In this document: piece by piece, positions 1-6,110 of the stretch
Layout of the letters: every line of letters begins with the position of its first letter
Position numbering within the stretch: the stretch's first letter is position 1
Source: JAVVUQ01 sp036653075
Lineage (GTDB): Bacteria; Bacillota; Clostridia; Christensenellales; CAG-314
Direction: 5' to 3'
DNA: 9,195 bases
NCBI GenBank assembly: GCA_036653075.1
Contig: JAVVUQ010000063.1
Coordinates: forward strand, 1 to 9,195
Made by a program: the position numbers and the translations under genes
Notes under the pieces: generated by a model
Told to the model about the DNA's origin: nothing
The model's database searches: none
The model's input: the letters and a program-made list of their open reading frames with translations, nothing else

Positions 1-39
1 AAACAAGTTAAATTAACAGTAAAGATTTTAGGTGAGAAT

Positions 40-441
40 ATGAAAATACAAGAATCCTCTGAAAACTATTTAGAGACAATTTTGGTGTTAAGTCATCGAT
101 GTAGCGTTGTTAGAGCCATAGATATCGCTGAGGATTTAGGCTTTTCCAAACCAAGCGTAAGCGTTGCGATGAAAAACCTACGTGAAAATGGTTATATTTT
201 GATAGATGACGGGGCGATAAGTTTAACAGATAAGGGAATGACAATTGCGGTTAAAATTTATGAACGACATACCTTGCTTACAGATTTTCTAATTGATATA
301 GGCGTGGATACTAAAACTGCAATGGTTGATGCTTGCAGAATTGAACACGTCATTAGTCAAGATAGTTTTGAAGCATTAAAAAAAGTAATTATTAATATGG
401 ATTCTTATTTTAAAAAGGATAATATAGATTTTAGAAAATAA
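40..441 (+). CDS. DtxR/MntR-family metal-dependent transcriptional repressor
   Basis: This 133-residue protein has the layout of short MntR-type regulators. A winged helix-turn-helix at about residues 5-65 (DIAEDLGFSKPSVSVAMKNL is the HTH) is followed by a helical metal-binding and dimerisation domain at about 70-125. The C-terminal SH3-like domain of DtxR/IdeR is absent. The family binds Mn2+ or Fe2+ and represses metal-uptake genes in the cytoplasm. Aligned by eye to Bacillus MntR, E12, H77, E102 and H103 are kept. The Asp8 position is N9, and the Glu99 position is C99, as in DtxR (ACRxEH). Metal preference therefore cannot be read from the sequence. The start is supported by AGGTGAG at 30-36, which is close to the ATG. 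No transporter gene lies in the window to reveal its target; upstream sequence is cut off. The family call is firm and the metal is unknown. Confidence 0.88.
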   Translation: MKIQESSENYLETILVLSHRCSVVRAIDIAEDLGFSKPSVSVAMKNLRENGYILIDDGAISLTDKGMTIAVKIYERHTLLTDFLIDIGVDTKTAMVDACRIEHVISQDSFEALKKVIINMDSYFKKDNIDFRK

Positions 442-472
442 ATTTGCTTATTGCTTTTTATTATCGTATATA

Positions 473-492
473 TAAATATAATATTATATTTA
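473..492. terminator. AT-only palindrome between convergent genes, possible weak bidirectional terminator
   Basis: A perfect 20-bp palindrome, built around AATATAATATTATATT, lies in the 56-bp gap between the convergent stop codons of the DtxR-type gene and the PH-domain gene. Its position suits a shared terminator. It has no GC pairs and no separate loop, and such palindromes arise easily in AT-rich DNA, so the call is weak. Confidence 0.25.
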
Positions 493-497
493 ATTAA

Positions 498-962
498 TTA
501 TTCATTATCTTCTTCTATATCGGCATTTTCGGCTAATATATTTTTGTTGAGATTTTTAAGGGCTGAAATGAAGTTGTCGTAATATTTTTCGTTTATTGAT
601 ATTAGCGCAATCTGTGGTTCTTTAATTTTATTTGTAAAGCAGACGTACAATTTTTTTTGCGCAACAACGACTTTCCAGATTTTATCTATTTTAATTTGAT
701 TGCCCATAATATCCCATATTAGAATAAGGCGAACGCCTTTATGTGTGACGCTGTAACGCATATTCAAGATAAATGAAAACATAATAATAACAATTACAGC
801 CAGAATCGTTTGAGATATTTCGTATGGCAATGAAACGCTATACAATCCAAAAAGTTTAGTCCAACGAAAAACATTATAAAGAATAGTTCCGATCCAAAAA
901 ATCAAAAAAACAATAATAAATATTGTAATAGGTTTGCTTAATTTTATTCTAAATTTATTCAT
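498..962 (-). CDS. Small membrane protein with PH-like domain, function unknown
   Basis: I do not recognise a named family member. The 154-residue product has a basic N-terminus, a hydrophobic span at about 11-30 (ITIFIIVFLIFWIGTILY) and a second at about 50-67. A beta-rich soluble domain follows (about 69-140), beginning YSVTHKGVRL and closing with a helix FISALKNLNKNI. This two-span plus beta-domain pattern resembles bacterial PH-like/YcxB-type proteins, in which the PH fold faces the cytoplasm. The tail (144-154) is acidic. AAAGGAG at 969-975 (complement) lies 6 bases before the ATG and fixes the start. The gene stands alone, convergent with the regulator and divergent from rsmD. Coding is well supported, the fold call is tentative, and no enzymatic motif is visible. 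Confidence 0.75.
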   Translation of the reverse strand: MNKFRIKLSKPITIFIIVFLIFWIGTILYNVFRWTKLFGLYSVSLPYEISQTILAVIVIIMFSFILNMRYSVTHKGVRLILIWDIMGNQIKIDKIWKVVVAQKKLYVCFTNKIKEPQIALISINEKYYDNFISALKNLNKNILAENADIEEDNE

Positions 963-981
963 AAATAACTCCTTTTATTTT

Positions 982-1010
982 ATTATATAACATTTGATGC
1001 AAATAAGCAA
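982..1010 (-). promoter_or_regulatory. Candidate promoter of the PH-domain membrane protein gene
   Basis: On the minus strand a perfect TATAAT (plus 982-987) follows TTGCTT (plus 1005-1010) with a 17-base spacer. This puts the start of transcription just upstream of the AAAGGAG site. The -10 is consensus and the -35 is weak (TTG only). Confidence 0.45.
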
Positions 1011-1040
1011 CGGAAAATACTTTATTATTTTAAACTACTG

Positions 1041-1049
1041 TGTTATAAT
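1041..1049 (+). promoter_or_regulatory. Extended -10 promoter element upstream of rsmD
   Basis: TGTTATAAT matches the extended -10 consensus TGnTATAAT exactly. No good -35 lies upstream (TTTATT at 1021-1026 with a 17-base spacer), but an extended -10 can compensate. It is the best plus-strand promoter in the gap before rsmD, although it is about 220 bases from the start codon. Confidence 0.4.
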
Positions 1050-1268
1050 AAGTATATTAGAAGAAGTAGATTAAAAGGTTATTAACTGCAAATGTTCTAT
1101 TAAATAAATTATAAATAAAAAAGCGTTGAACAAGTAAAAATTAGGTTTATAGATGAATGTGATAAAAAATTTGTATAAATTAAGAATAAATAGGAATTAA
1201 TATTAGTTATTATAAAAACAATAACGATAGTAATAATAGGAAATAAATACAGAAAGAACGGAGAGAAA

Positions 1269-1841
1269 ATGCGTATAATTACTGGAAAATATAGAGGAAA
1301 AAAGCTTGCTTGTCTTAATGACGAAACGATAAGACCTACATTAGATAGGGTTAAAGAGACGTTATTTGATATTTTGCAATTTAGAATTGCAAATTGTCGC
1401 GCAATAGATTTATTTGCTGGAAGCGGTTCGCTTGGAATTGAGTGTATTAGTCGAGGCGCAAGCGAAGTTGTATTTGCAGATATTAATCCAAAATGTATTG
1501 AATTAATAAAAAGCAATTTATTGAGTTTAAAATTAGACATAATGCCTCAAGTGTGTTATCGTGGCTGGTTTGATGCTTTAAACGCTAATAGAAAAACAAA
1601 ATTTGATATTATCTTTATAGACCCTCCGTATAAATCGGGGAATTACTATGATGTTTTAAAACGAATAAACGATTTGAACGTATTGGCTGATGAAGGCGTA
1701 ATTGCAGTTGAACACGACGCATATGACCCAATTTGCGATGGCGTTGGAAATTTACAAAAATATAAAGAAACTAAAATAGGTAGCGTTTTATTGAGCTTTT
1801 ATTCATTAGTTAAACCTGAATTAGTTGCGATAAACGAATAA
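1269..1841 (+). CDS. rsmD: 16S rRNA (guanine966-N2)-methyltransferase RsmD
   Basis: RsmD uses S-adenosylmethionine to methylate N2 of G966 of 16S rRNA during 30S assembly. The 190-residue product is full length for the family. It starts with the typical MRIITGKYRGKKL, followed by RPTLDRVKETLFD at 22-34. The SAM-binding motif I is IDLFAGSGSLG (46-56), with acidic D71 after the next strand. The catalytic motif is DPPY (118-121), the (D/N)PPY of N2-type methyltransferases. GGAG at 1260-1263 lies 5 bases before the ATG. coaD follows 187 bases downstream on the same strand; this is the ylbH-ylbI (coaD) order of Bacillus and many Gram-positives, which supports both calls. The intervening gap holds a tandem repeat and is longer than is usual for this pair. 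Confidence 0.97.
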   Translation: MRIITGKYRGKKLACLNDETIRPTLDRVKETLFDILQFRIANCRAIDLFAGSGSLGIECISRGASEVVFADINPKCIELIKSNLLSLKLDIMPQVCYRGWFDALNANRKTKFDIIFIDPPYKSGNYYDVLKRINDLNVLADEGVIAVEHDAYDPICDGVGNLQKYKETKIGSVLLSFYSLVKPELVAINE

Positions 1842-1888
1842 AACAATAAAATTGCAATGGATACTAATAATATGCAATAAACGCAAAA

Positions 1889-1968
1889 TTATAAAGTAAA
1901 ACACCTTTATAAATAAAAGATTATATAATAAAACACCTTTATAAATAAAAGATTATAAAGTAAAACAC
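1889..1968 (+). repeat. 32-bp tandem repeat (2.5 copies) between rsmD and coaD
   Basis: Two complete 32-bp units (1889-1920 and 1921-1952) differ only at three bases near their starts (TTATAAAG versus TTATATAA). A third copy breaks off after 16 matching bases (1953-1968). The first unit contains a perfect inverted repeat: TTATAAAG at 1889-1896 and CTTTATAA at 1905-1912, separated by TAAAACAC. No T-tract follows, so it does not look like a terminator. The length is not a multiple of three and stops occur in all frames. Confidence 0.9.
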
Positions 1969-2028
1969 AATATAGTAAAAACGATGAGTAAAGTAAATGC
2001 AATTATAAGTATATAATGAGGCAAGAGT

Positions 2029-2502
2029 ATGAGATGTGTATTTTCTGGAAGTTTTGATCCAATTACAATAGGGCATTATGATGTAATTATGAGATGCGCT
2101 AAGTTATTTGATGAAGTTTATGTAGCCGTTGGCGCTAATTATAATAAAAATTCGCAGCCAATAGAAATCAGAAAAAAACTTGTAGAAAAAGCGTTAAAGG
2201 ATTTTGATAATGTTACTGTATTAGAATGCAACGGATTATTTTCAAATTTTTGTATAAATAATAAAATAGATGTAATTGTAAAGGGAATACGAAATAGCAG
2301 AGATTATGAATACGAAAACGAAATGGCGGAATTTAATAAATCGTTATGTAATTTAGAAACGATATATATATCCGCAACGCCACAATATAGACATATTAGT
2401 TCAAGTAGCGTTAAAGAATTGTTACTGTATCTATGCAATATAGAAAAGTATGTGCCTAAAAGCATATTGAAAGATATAATCGATATATATGGTAAAAAAT
2501 AA
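2029..2502 (+). CDS. coaD: Phosphopantetheine adenylyltransferase (PPAT)
   Basis: CoaD catalyses the fourth step of coenzyme A synthesis: ATP plus 4'-phosphopantetheine gives dephospho-CoA and pyrophosphate, in the cytoplasm as a hexamer. The 157-residue product has the normal length. It has the nucleotidyltransferase T-x-G-H motif TIGH (13-16) after GSFDP, and KGIRNSRDYEYE at 85-96 with R88 and R91 at the Escherichia coli PPAT positions. The C-terminal ISSSSVKE (123-130) matches the ISSS motif of the family. The start is the ATG with GAGG at 2018-2021, 7 bases upstream. No separate promoter is convincing, so co-transcription with rsmD is likely. A terminator-like hairpin with a T-tract lies about 120 bases after the stop. 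Confidence 0.97.
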   Translation: MRCVFSGSFDPITIGHYDVIMRCAKLFDEVYVAVGANYNKNSQPIEIRKKLVEKALKDFDNVTVLECNGLFSNFCINNKIDVIVKGIRNSRDYEYENEMAEFNKSLCNLETIYISATPQYRHISSSSVKELLLYLCNIEKYVPKSILKDIIDIYGKK

Positions 2503-2534
2503 TTAAAATAACAACAAATGTTAGAATTCAAAAT

Positions 2535-2645
2535 TTAGGAAAATTGTCTAATAAAAATATTAGGAAAATTGTCTAAAAATAATATTCGAAAAATTGTCTA
2601 ATAAAAACATTAGGAAAATTGTCTAATAAAAATATTAGGGAAATT
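2535..2645 (+). repeat. 25-bp tandem repeat (about 4.4 copies) between coaD and DAHP synthase gene
   Basis: Units begin at 2535, 2560, 2585, 2610 and 2635 (partial). Units 1, 2 and 4 share TTAGGAAAATTGTCTAA, and unit 3 starts TTCGAAAAATTGTCTAA. Each intact core is an interrupted dyad, TTAG-N9-CTAA. The unit junctions can also pair: CTAATA in one unit with TATTAG at the start of the next. The length is not a multiple of three, so it is non-coding. Confidence 0.92.
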
Positions 2646-2650
2646 TTTTT
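2612..2650 (+). terminator. Probable intrinsic terminator after coaD, built from the repeat
   Basis: CTAATA (2623-2628), loop AAAA and TATTAG (2633-2638) form a perfect 6-bp stem. It extends by a U-G pair, and then past single mismatches by further A-T pairs (AAA-TT side with AA-TTT side). Seven T follow at 2644-2650. The stem is AT-rich and so modest in strength. It lies after coaD and before the candidate promoter region of the DAHP synthase gene. Confidence 0.5.
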
Positions 2651-2712
2651 ATGTAAGTGTTATTATAAAGACAAAACTACAAATGCTATAAGAACAAAGG
2701 GAGAAGAAACTG

Positions 2713-3708
2713 ATGTTTAAAACGGTAAAAAGAGTAATTACACCTGATGAACTAAAGAAGTTATTGCCAATAACGGCAGAATTGGCAGAAATAAAGTTAC
2801 AAAATGATAATTTAATTAAATCAATTATTAGTGGTAAAGATAAAAGATTTTTGATTGTAACTGGACCTTGTTCGGCGGATAATATTGATGCAGTTATGGA
2901 GTATTGTATAAAGCTAAAGGTTTTATCAGATAAATATATAGATAAAATAGTAATTATGCCAAGAGTCTTTACAGCTAAACCTCGGACTACGGGAGAAGGC
3001 TATTTAGGAATGATGTATCAACCTGATTGCGATATTGTGGATATAGATAAAGGCGTTTACAAAAGTAGAGAAATGATGATAAGGTGTATAAAAGAAACAG
3101 GAATGGCAATATCTGATGAGTTATTGTATCCAGAATATTATGATTATTTTGACGATTTAATAAGTTATTATTTTATCGGAGCAAGAAGTAGTGAAAATCC
3201 TGAACATAGAAATATAGGCAGCGGATTAGATATGACAGTAGGGGTAAAAAATGGCACAGGCGGTAATTTGATTTCATTAGCAGGAGCGGTTTATGCGTGT
3301 CAAAGGCCAAAAGAATTTTTATTAAAAGGCGTTCAAGTTAAAACAGAGGGAAATTTGTACGCTCACGCTGTTTTTAGAGGATTTGTAGATGAAAGCGGAG
3401 TGTTTTATACTAATTATAGCGAAAATTGCTTAAATACCTACGGCTTGATTTGTGATAATTTAGGAATATCTAATAAATCGGTTTTAGTCGATTGCTCGCA
3501 CGCAAACAGCTCAAAACAAAGCTTTAGACAAATGCAAGCCGCTAAAAGCGTCGTTAAAGAACATTGCCCGCTACTTAGAGGTATAATGCTTGAAAGTTAC
3601 CTTTATGAAGGTAGAAGCGATAACGAATATGGCGTAAGTAAAACAGATAGTTGCCTTGGATTTGAAGATACAAAAAATCTAATAAAAGAAATATATGAAT
3701 TGCTATAA
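2713..3708 (+). CDS. aroF: 3-deoxy-7-phosphoheptulonate (DAHP) synthase, class I AroG/AroF/AroH type
   Basis: This enzyme condenses phosphoenolpyruvate with erythrose 4-phosphate to DAHP, the entry step of the shikimate pathway to aromatic amino acids. The 331-residue product is slightly shorter than the about 350 residues of the E. coli isozymes, mainly at the N-terminus. Signature blocks occur in order: VTGPCS (49-54), PRVFTAKPRTT (83-93), GARSSENPEHR (156-166), VGVKNGTGGN (176-185), DCSHANSSKQ (260-269), IMLESYLYEG (291-300) and KTDSCLGFEDT (310-320). The metal ligands of E. coli AroG map to C53, H263, E294 and D312, all present. AAGGGAG at 2697-2703 lies 9 bases before the ATG. Feedback specificity (Phe, Tyr or Trp) cannot be read here. 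The stop codon lies 28 bases before the scaffold gap, so the gene is complete. The letter in the symbol is a convention only. Confidence 0.95.
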   Translation: MFKTVKRVITPDELKKLLPITAELAEIKLQNDNLIKSIISGKDKRFLIVTGPCSADNIDAVMEYCIKLKVLSDKYIDKIVIMPRVFTAKPRTTGEGYLGMMYQPDCDIVDIDKGVYKSREMMIRCIKETGMAISDELLYPEYYDYFDDLISYYFIGARSSENPEHRNIGSGLDMTVGVKNGTGGNLISLAGAVYACQRPKEFLLKGVQVKTEGNLYAHAVFRGFVDESGVFYTNYSENCLNTYGLICDNLGISNKSVLVDCSHANSSKQSFRQMQAAKSVVKEHCPLLRGIMLESYLYEGRSDNEYGVSKTDSCLGFEDTKNLIKEIYELL

Positions 3709-3891
3709 TATTAAATTATAAATAAACCTTAAATAANNNNNNNNNNNNNNNNNNNNNNNNNNNNNNNNNNNNNNNNNNNNNNNNNNNNNNNNNNNNNNNN
3801 NNNNNNNNNNNNNNNNNNNNNNNNNNNNNNNNNNNNATAAAAGAAATATATGAATTGCTATAATATTAAATTATAAATAAACCTTAAATAA
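3682..3891. other. Scaffold gap of 100 N with identical 55-bp flanks (assembly artefact)
   Basis: N runs from 3737 to 3836, exactly 100 bases, a standard placeholder length. The 55 bases just before it (3682-3736) are identical to the 55 just after (3837-3891). This includes the last codons of aroF, so the fragment after the gap is not a second gene copy. An exact overlap of 55 equals a common de Bruijn k-mer size, so the two contigs probably abut or overlap and the gap is fictional. Confidence 0.9.
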
Positions 3892-4217
3892 TGCTTGATA
3901 ACTCGCAAAAAAGCGGATAAACCTAATTTAAAGCTCGATATCTCGCAATAAAGTGGATAAACCTAATTTAAAGCTCGATAGCTCGCAATAAAGTGGATAA
4001 ACCTAATTTAAAGCTCGATATCTCGCAATAAAGTGGATAAACCTAATTCAATGCTTGATAACTCTCTATGAAACCAAACGTTTGGATAAAATTCAATAAT
4101 TAAATAATAAAAGAATGATTTTGGTATCGCAATAGATTCATTCCCTTAAATAATGCTTGATAACTCGCAATAAAAGGATAAACCTTAAATAAAACTCTAT
4201 ATCTCGCAATAAAGCGG
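3881..4217 (+). repeat. 40-bp tandem repeat array, about 6 copies with an interruption
   Basis: Exact 40-base periodicity is seen at 3881, 3921, 3961, 4001 and 4041. The three central units differ from each other at one base (t/g near position 21 of the unit). The outer units diverge (ACCTTAAATAATGCTTGATA instead of ACCTAATTTAAAGCTCGATA). The unit at 4041 decays after about 25 bases. Two further units occur at 4143-4181 and 4182-4217, after a unique insert. Common elements are CTCGCAA and GGATAAACCT. Forty is not a multiple of three. No unique spacers are present, so it is not CRISPR. Confidence 0.92.
4074..4085. repeat. Perfect 12-bp palindrome inside the array interruption
   Basis: CCAAACGTTTGG is a perfect palindrome at the start of the unique segment that splits the 40-bp array. 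The same segment ends with an inverted pair GAATGA (4113-4118) and TCATTC (4138-4143). It could be a protein-binding site or a remnant of an insertion; neither is shown. Confidence 0.45.
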
Positions 4218-4267
4218 TGGCATTTTAAAATTAAACCTAAAACATATGAGTAATTTTAAAATGCTAC
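4217..4267. repeat. Long inverted repeat (17-bp stem, 17-base loop)
   Basis: GTGGCATTTTAAAATTA (4217-4233) pairs over its full length with TAATTTTAAAATGCTAC (4251-4267), with one G-U wobble. The loop spans 4234-4250. It begins where the last 40-bp unit ends. No T-run follows on the plus strand. On the minus strand it lies about 360 bases beyond the peptidase stop codon. It could act as a terminator or RNA-stabilising hairpin for aroF, or be a palindromic remnant of a mobile element. Confidence 0.7.
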
Positions 4268-4278
4268 TTAATCCAATC

Positions 4279-4378
4279 CGTTCGCTCCACTTGAATAAAG
4301 TTTCAAAGTTTATGTGTCGCTCACTAAGTAAATGATAAATTATAATTTAACGCTTCGTAAAAATTCGCTCCGCTCACA
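4279..4378. repeat. Recurring CGCTC(C/A) motifs
   Basis: Within 100 AT-rich bases the GC-containing words CGTTCGCTCCACT, GTCGCTCACT and TTCGCTCCGCTCAC recur at about 4280, 4316 and 4364. Related words of this kind stand out from the surrounding AT sequence. The copies are short and irregularly spaced, so the relationship is only suggestive. Confidence 0.3.
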
Positions 4379-4439
4379 TTTATGTCTATATTTTGCGGAT
4401 AAAATAATTTAATATTTATCAATAATATAATAATCAAAA

Positions 4440-4615
4440 GATAAAAATTGATAAATTTTATCTATTTTTTTATCTATATTTATCTTTAATTTAATTTTAA
4501 TACACTTTTATCTATATATTAATCTATATATTAATTTATATATTAATCTATATTTATCTATATATTAATTTATATTTTTATCTATATATTTATCTTAAAT
4601 TTAATTTTAATATGA
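4440..4615. repeat. AT-only low-complexity repeats (TATCTATA/TTAAT)
   Basis: The stretch consists of shuffled TATCTATA, ATATTAAT and TTTATCT words. An imperfect direct repeat of about 30 bases ending in AATTTAATTTTAATA occurs at 4473-4502 and 4581-4612. It precedes the minus-strand peptidase stop codon on the downstream side. I see no gene or RNA in it. Confidence 0.7.
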
Positions 4616-4628
4616 TTTTATAATTATT

Positions 4629-6110
4629 TTATTCTATAACCGTACCATTTCCAAGCCAAGAATTAAACCAAGATGTTAAAGGGGCGCCATATTCTTTTTC
4701 AAAACAACCAATTAATGTTTCTGGAGTAGCGACTGTAAATTGAGCGGTTTTAAAATATCGATTTAAACCTTTGAAAAATTTTTTATCTTTCATTGTTGAA
4801 CGCAAACTATCAAAAAGTAGCATTGATTTAAGATAATTCAAACAGACATAGGTTTGATTATTTGGATATTCGGGTATTGAACGGGTTAAAGAAGTGTCAA
4901 TATTTGATTGATAATTTTTTAATACGTCGCAAAACAATCTATAATTTTTATACGATGATTTCAATAATTCATTACTATTTTGTAATTGCGGATGATGCTC
5001 ATAGAATAATATTACTGAATATTCCGCTAAGCCTTCATCGAGCCAAGCGTGTTTAATTTGATTATTTCCAACTAATGCGTACCACCATTGATGCGCTGTT
5101 TCGTGTATTATAACTTTATGGTAGCTTTCTTTAGGCAAATCATTTGCAACGTAAATTAGATTTGGATATTCCATTCCGCCATAACAAAAGTTTGTTTGAG
5201 TTACGCAATAAGTTTTGTAAGGATAAAGTCCGAAAATATCATTGAAATATTGAAAACAGTCAGTGATTAATTTCAAAGTTACATCTGGTTCGTTATCAGT
5301 TATGTAATTATATATAATGTCTGTATGTTCTACCTTTGCTGTGGCAGTCTTTGTATCAGATGAGGCTACTATTGCAAAATCTCGTACGCAAGTTGCTTTA
5401 AAATTATGAGTAGAAATATTGTTTTCTGTAATGGTAGATATTAAATCGCCAGTGTGTGAGATTGTATATACGCAAGGAGCGACAAAGGTTATATCGTAAT
5501 TGGCGATTTCGCTAACAAATGGATCACCGCTACTGTAATAGGGGTATTCCAAAAACGCTCCATTTTCCATATAGCATAATGACGGATAAAAATTAGCGAT
5601 ATTAAATGTATTTTCAATATATCCTAATCTATGTTTAATATTAGCGATATTAACCTTAAAAGCAATTTCAATGTTAACGCTATCCCCTTTAAAGATATCG
5701 TTTGGCATAGCTACTTCCAAAATATTACTATCGACACCGCAAATATTAATATTAGTTGAACTGTCATTGACAGAAAGAGATGTAACTTCAATATTTCCAT
5801 AACTTTTACCATTTGGATATGCTTTTACACTACTTTCTTTACTTACAGCCTTATAATTTGCATCTTCTCGATACGCATTAGGATATAAATTAAACTTTAA
5901 TGCGTTTAATGCGACATCTAACTGATTTTTATAACAAAACTCCATAACCGCTGAAATTGAATGACTCTCAGGATGCAAACTCATCGAAATATTGTAATCG
6001 TTTAATCCTTGAGAGCGTTTCTTTAAGTCATCAATTTTGCATCCGCATAGCAAAAAAACAATGCACACTAATAAAATAGTTAAAATAGAAATAAATTTTT
6101 TTATTTTCAT
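4629..6110 (-). CDS. M1-family zinc metallopeptidase, predicted lipoprotein
   Basis: The 493-residue product starts with a basic, hydrophobic signal (1-20) and a lipobox LCGC with acceptor C24, so it is predicted to be a lipid-anchored extracytoplasmic protein. Residues about 40-260 resemble the N-terminal beta domain of M1 aminopeptidases. The catalytic domain carries GGMEYP (311-316), the counterpart of the GAMEN substrate motif. It also has HETAHQWW (336-343), with zinc ligands H336 and H340 and general base E337, and the third ligand E359 in WLDEGLAEY, giving the expected HExxH-x18-E spacing. Y426 in NYLKSMLLFDSLR fits the catalytic tyrosine region. It is shorter than full aminopeptidases and lacks their large C-terminal domain. 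GAGGTG (plus 6116-6121) lies 5 bases before the ATG. The likely role is peptide cleavage at the cell surface; the substrate is unknown. Confidence 0.92.
   Translation of the reverse strand: MKIKKFISILTILLVCIVFLLCGCKIDDLKKRSQGLNDYNISMSLHPESHSISAVMEFCYKNQLDVALNALKFNLYPNAYREDANYKAVSKESSVKAYPNGKSYGNIEVTSLSVNDSSTNINICGVDSNILEVAMPNDIFKGDSVNIEIAFKVNIANIKHRLGYIENTFNIANFYPSLCYMENGAFLEYPYYSSGDPFVSEIANYDITFVAPCVYTISHTGDLISTITENNISTHNFKATCVRDFAIVASSDTKTATAKVEHTDIIYNYITDNEPDVTLKLITDCFQYFNDIFGLYPYKTYCVTQTNFCYGGMEYPNLIYVANDLPKESYHKVIIHETAHQWWYALVGNNQIKHAWLDEGLAEYSVILFYEHHPQLQNSNELLKSSYKNYRLFCDVLKNYQSNIDTSLTRSIPEYPNNQTYVCLNYLKSMLLFDSLRSTMKDKKFFKGLNRYFKTAQFTVATPETLIGCFEKEYGAPLTSWFNSWLGNGTVIE

Larger units (their letters stand above)
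963..1268. other. Divergent intergenic region between PH-domain gene and rsmD
   Basis: This 306-base gap holds candidate promoters facing both ways. The minus one is near 982-1010 and the plus one is an extended -10 at 1041-1049. From about 1057 to 1250 I see AT-rich sequence with only trivial short reading frames and no RNA hairpin with a T-tract. If the plus promoter drives rsmD, the transcript has a leader of about 210 bases. Confidence 0.5.
3709..4628. other. 920-base non-coding region between convergent aroF and M1 peptidase gene
   Basis: Both flanking genes end here, so no promoter is required. In order it holds the 100-N scaffold gap with duplicated 55-bp flanks, a 40-bp repeat array (3881-4217) interrupted at about 4066-4142, a long-stem hairpin (4217-4267), a segment with recurring CGCTC motifs (4279-4378) and AT-only low-complexity DNA (about 4440-4615). 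I see no reading frame of credible length or composition, no tRNA and no clear terminator with a T-tract. Confidence 0.8.

Noticed and set aside
1138..1200. Possible 15-codon peptide (ATG at 1153) in the rsmD leader
   Set aside because: There is no convincing ribosome binding site, and the frame is too short and AT-driven to distinguish from chance.
1109..1540. Minus-strand 143-codon frame overlapping rsmD
   Set aside because: It is antisense to a fully supported rsmD, and its product is low-complexity without recognisable motifs.
2012..2017. TATAAT just before coaD as a promoter
   Set aside because: It abuts the GAGG ribosome binding site, so a transcript from it would start after that site and lack a leader. 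No -35 fits.
3837..3870. Second aroF fragment after the gap
   Set aside because: It is identical to the end of aroF over the same 55 bases that flank the N run, so it is explained by an assembly join.
3881..4217. CRISPR array
   Set aside because: The 40-bp units follow each other without unique spacers, the units themselves diverge, and no cas gene is near.
4862..5056. Plus-strand 64-codon frame within the M1 peptidase gene
   Set aside because: It is antisense to the peptidase region holding the third zinc ligand and has no ribosome binding site.
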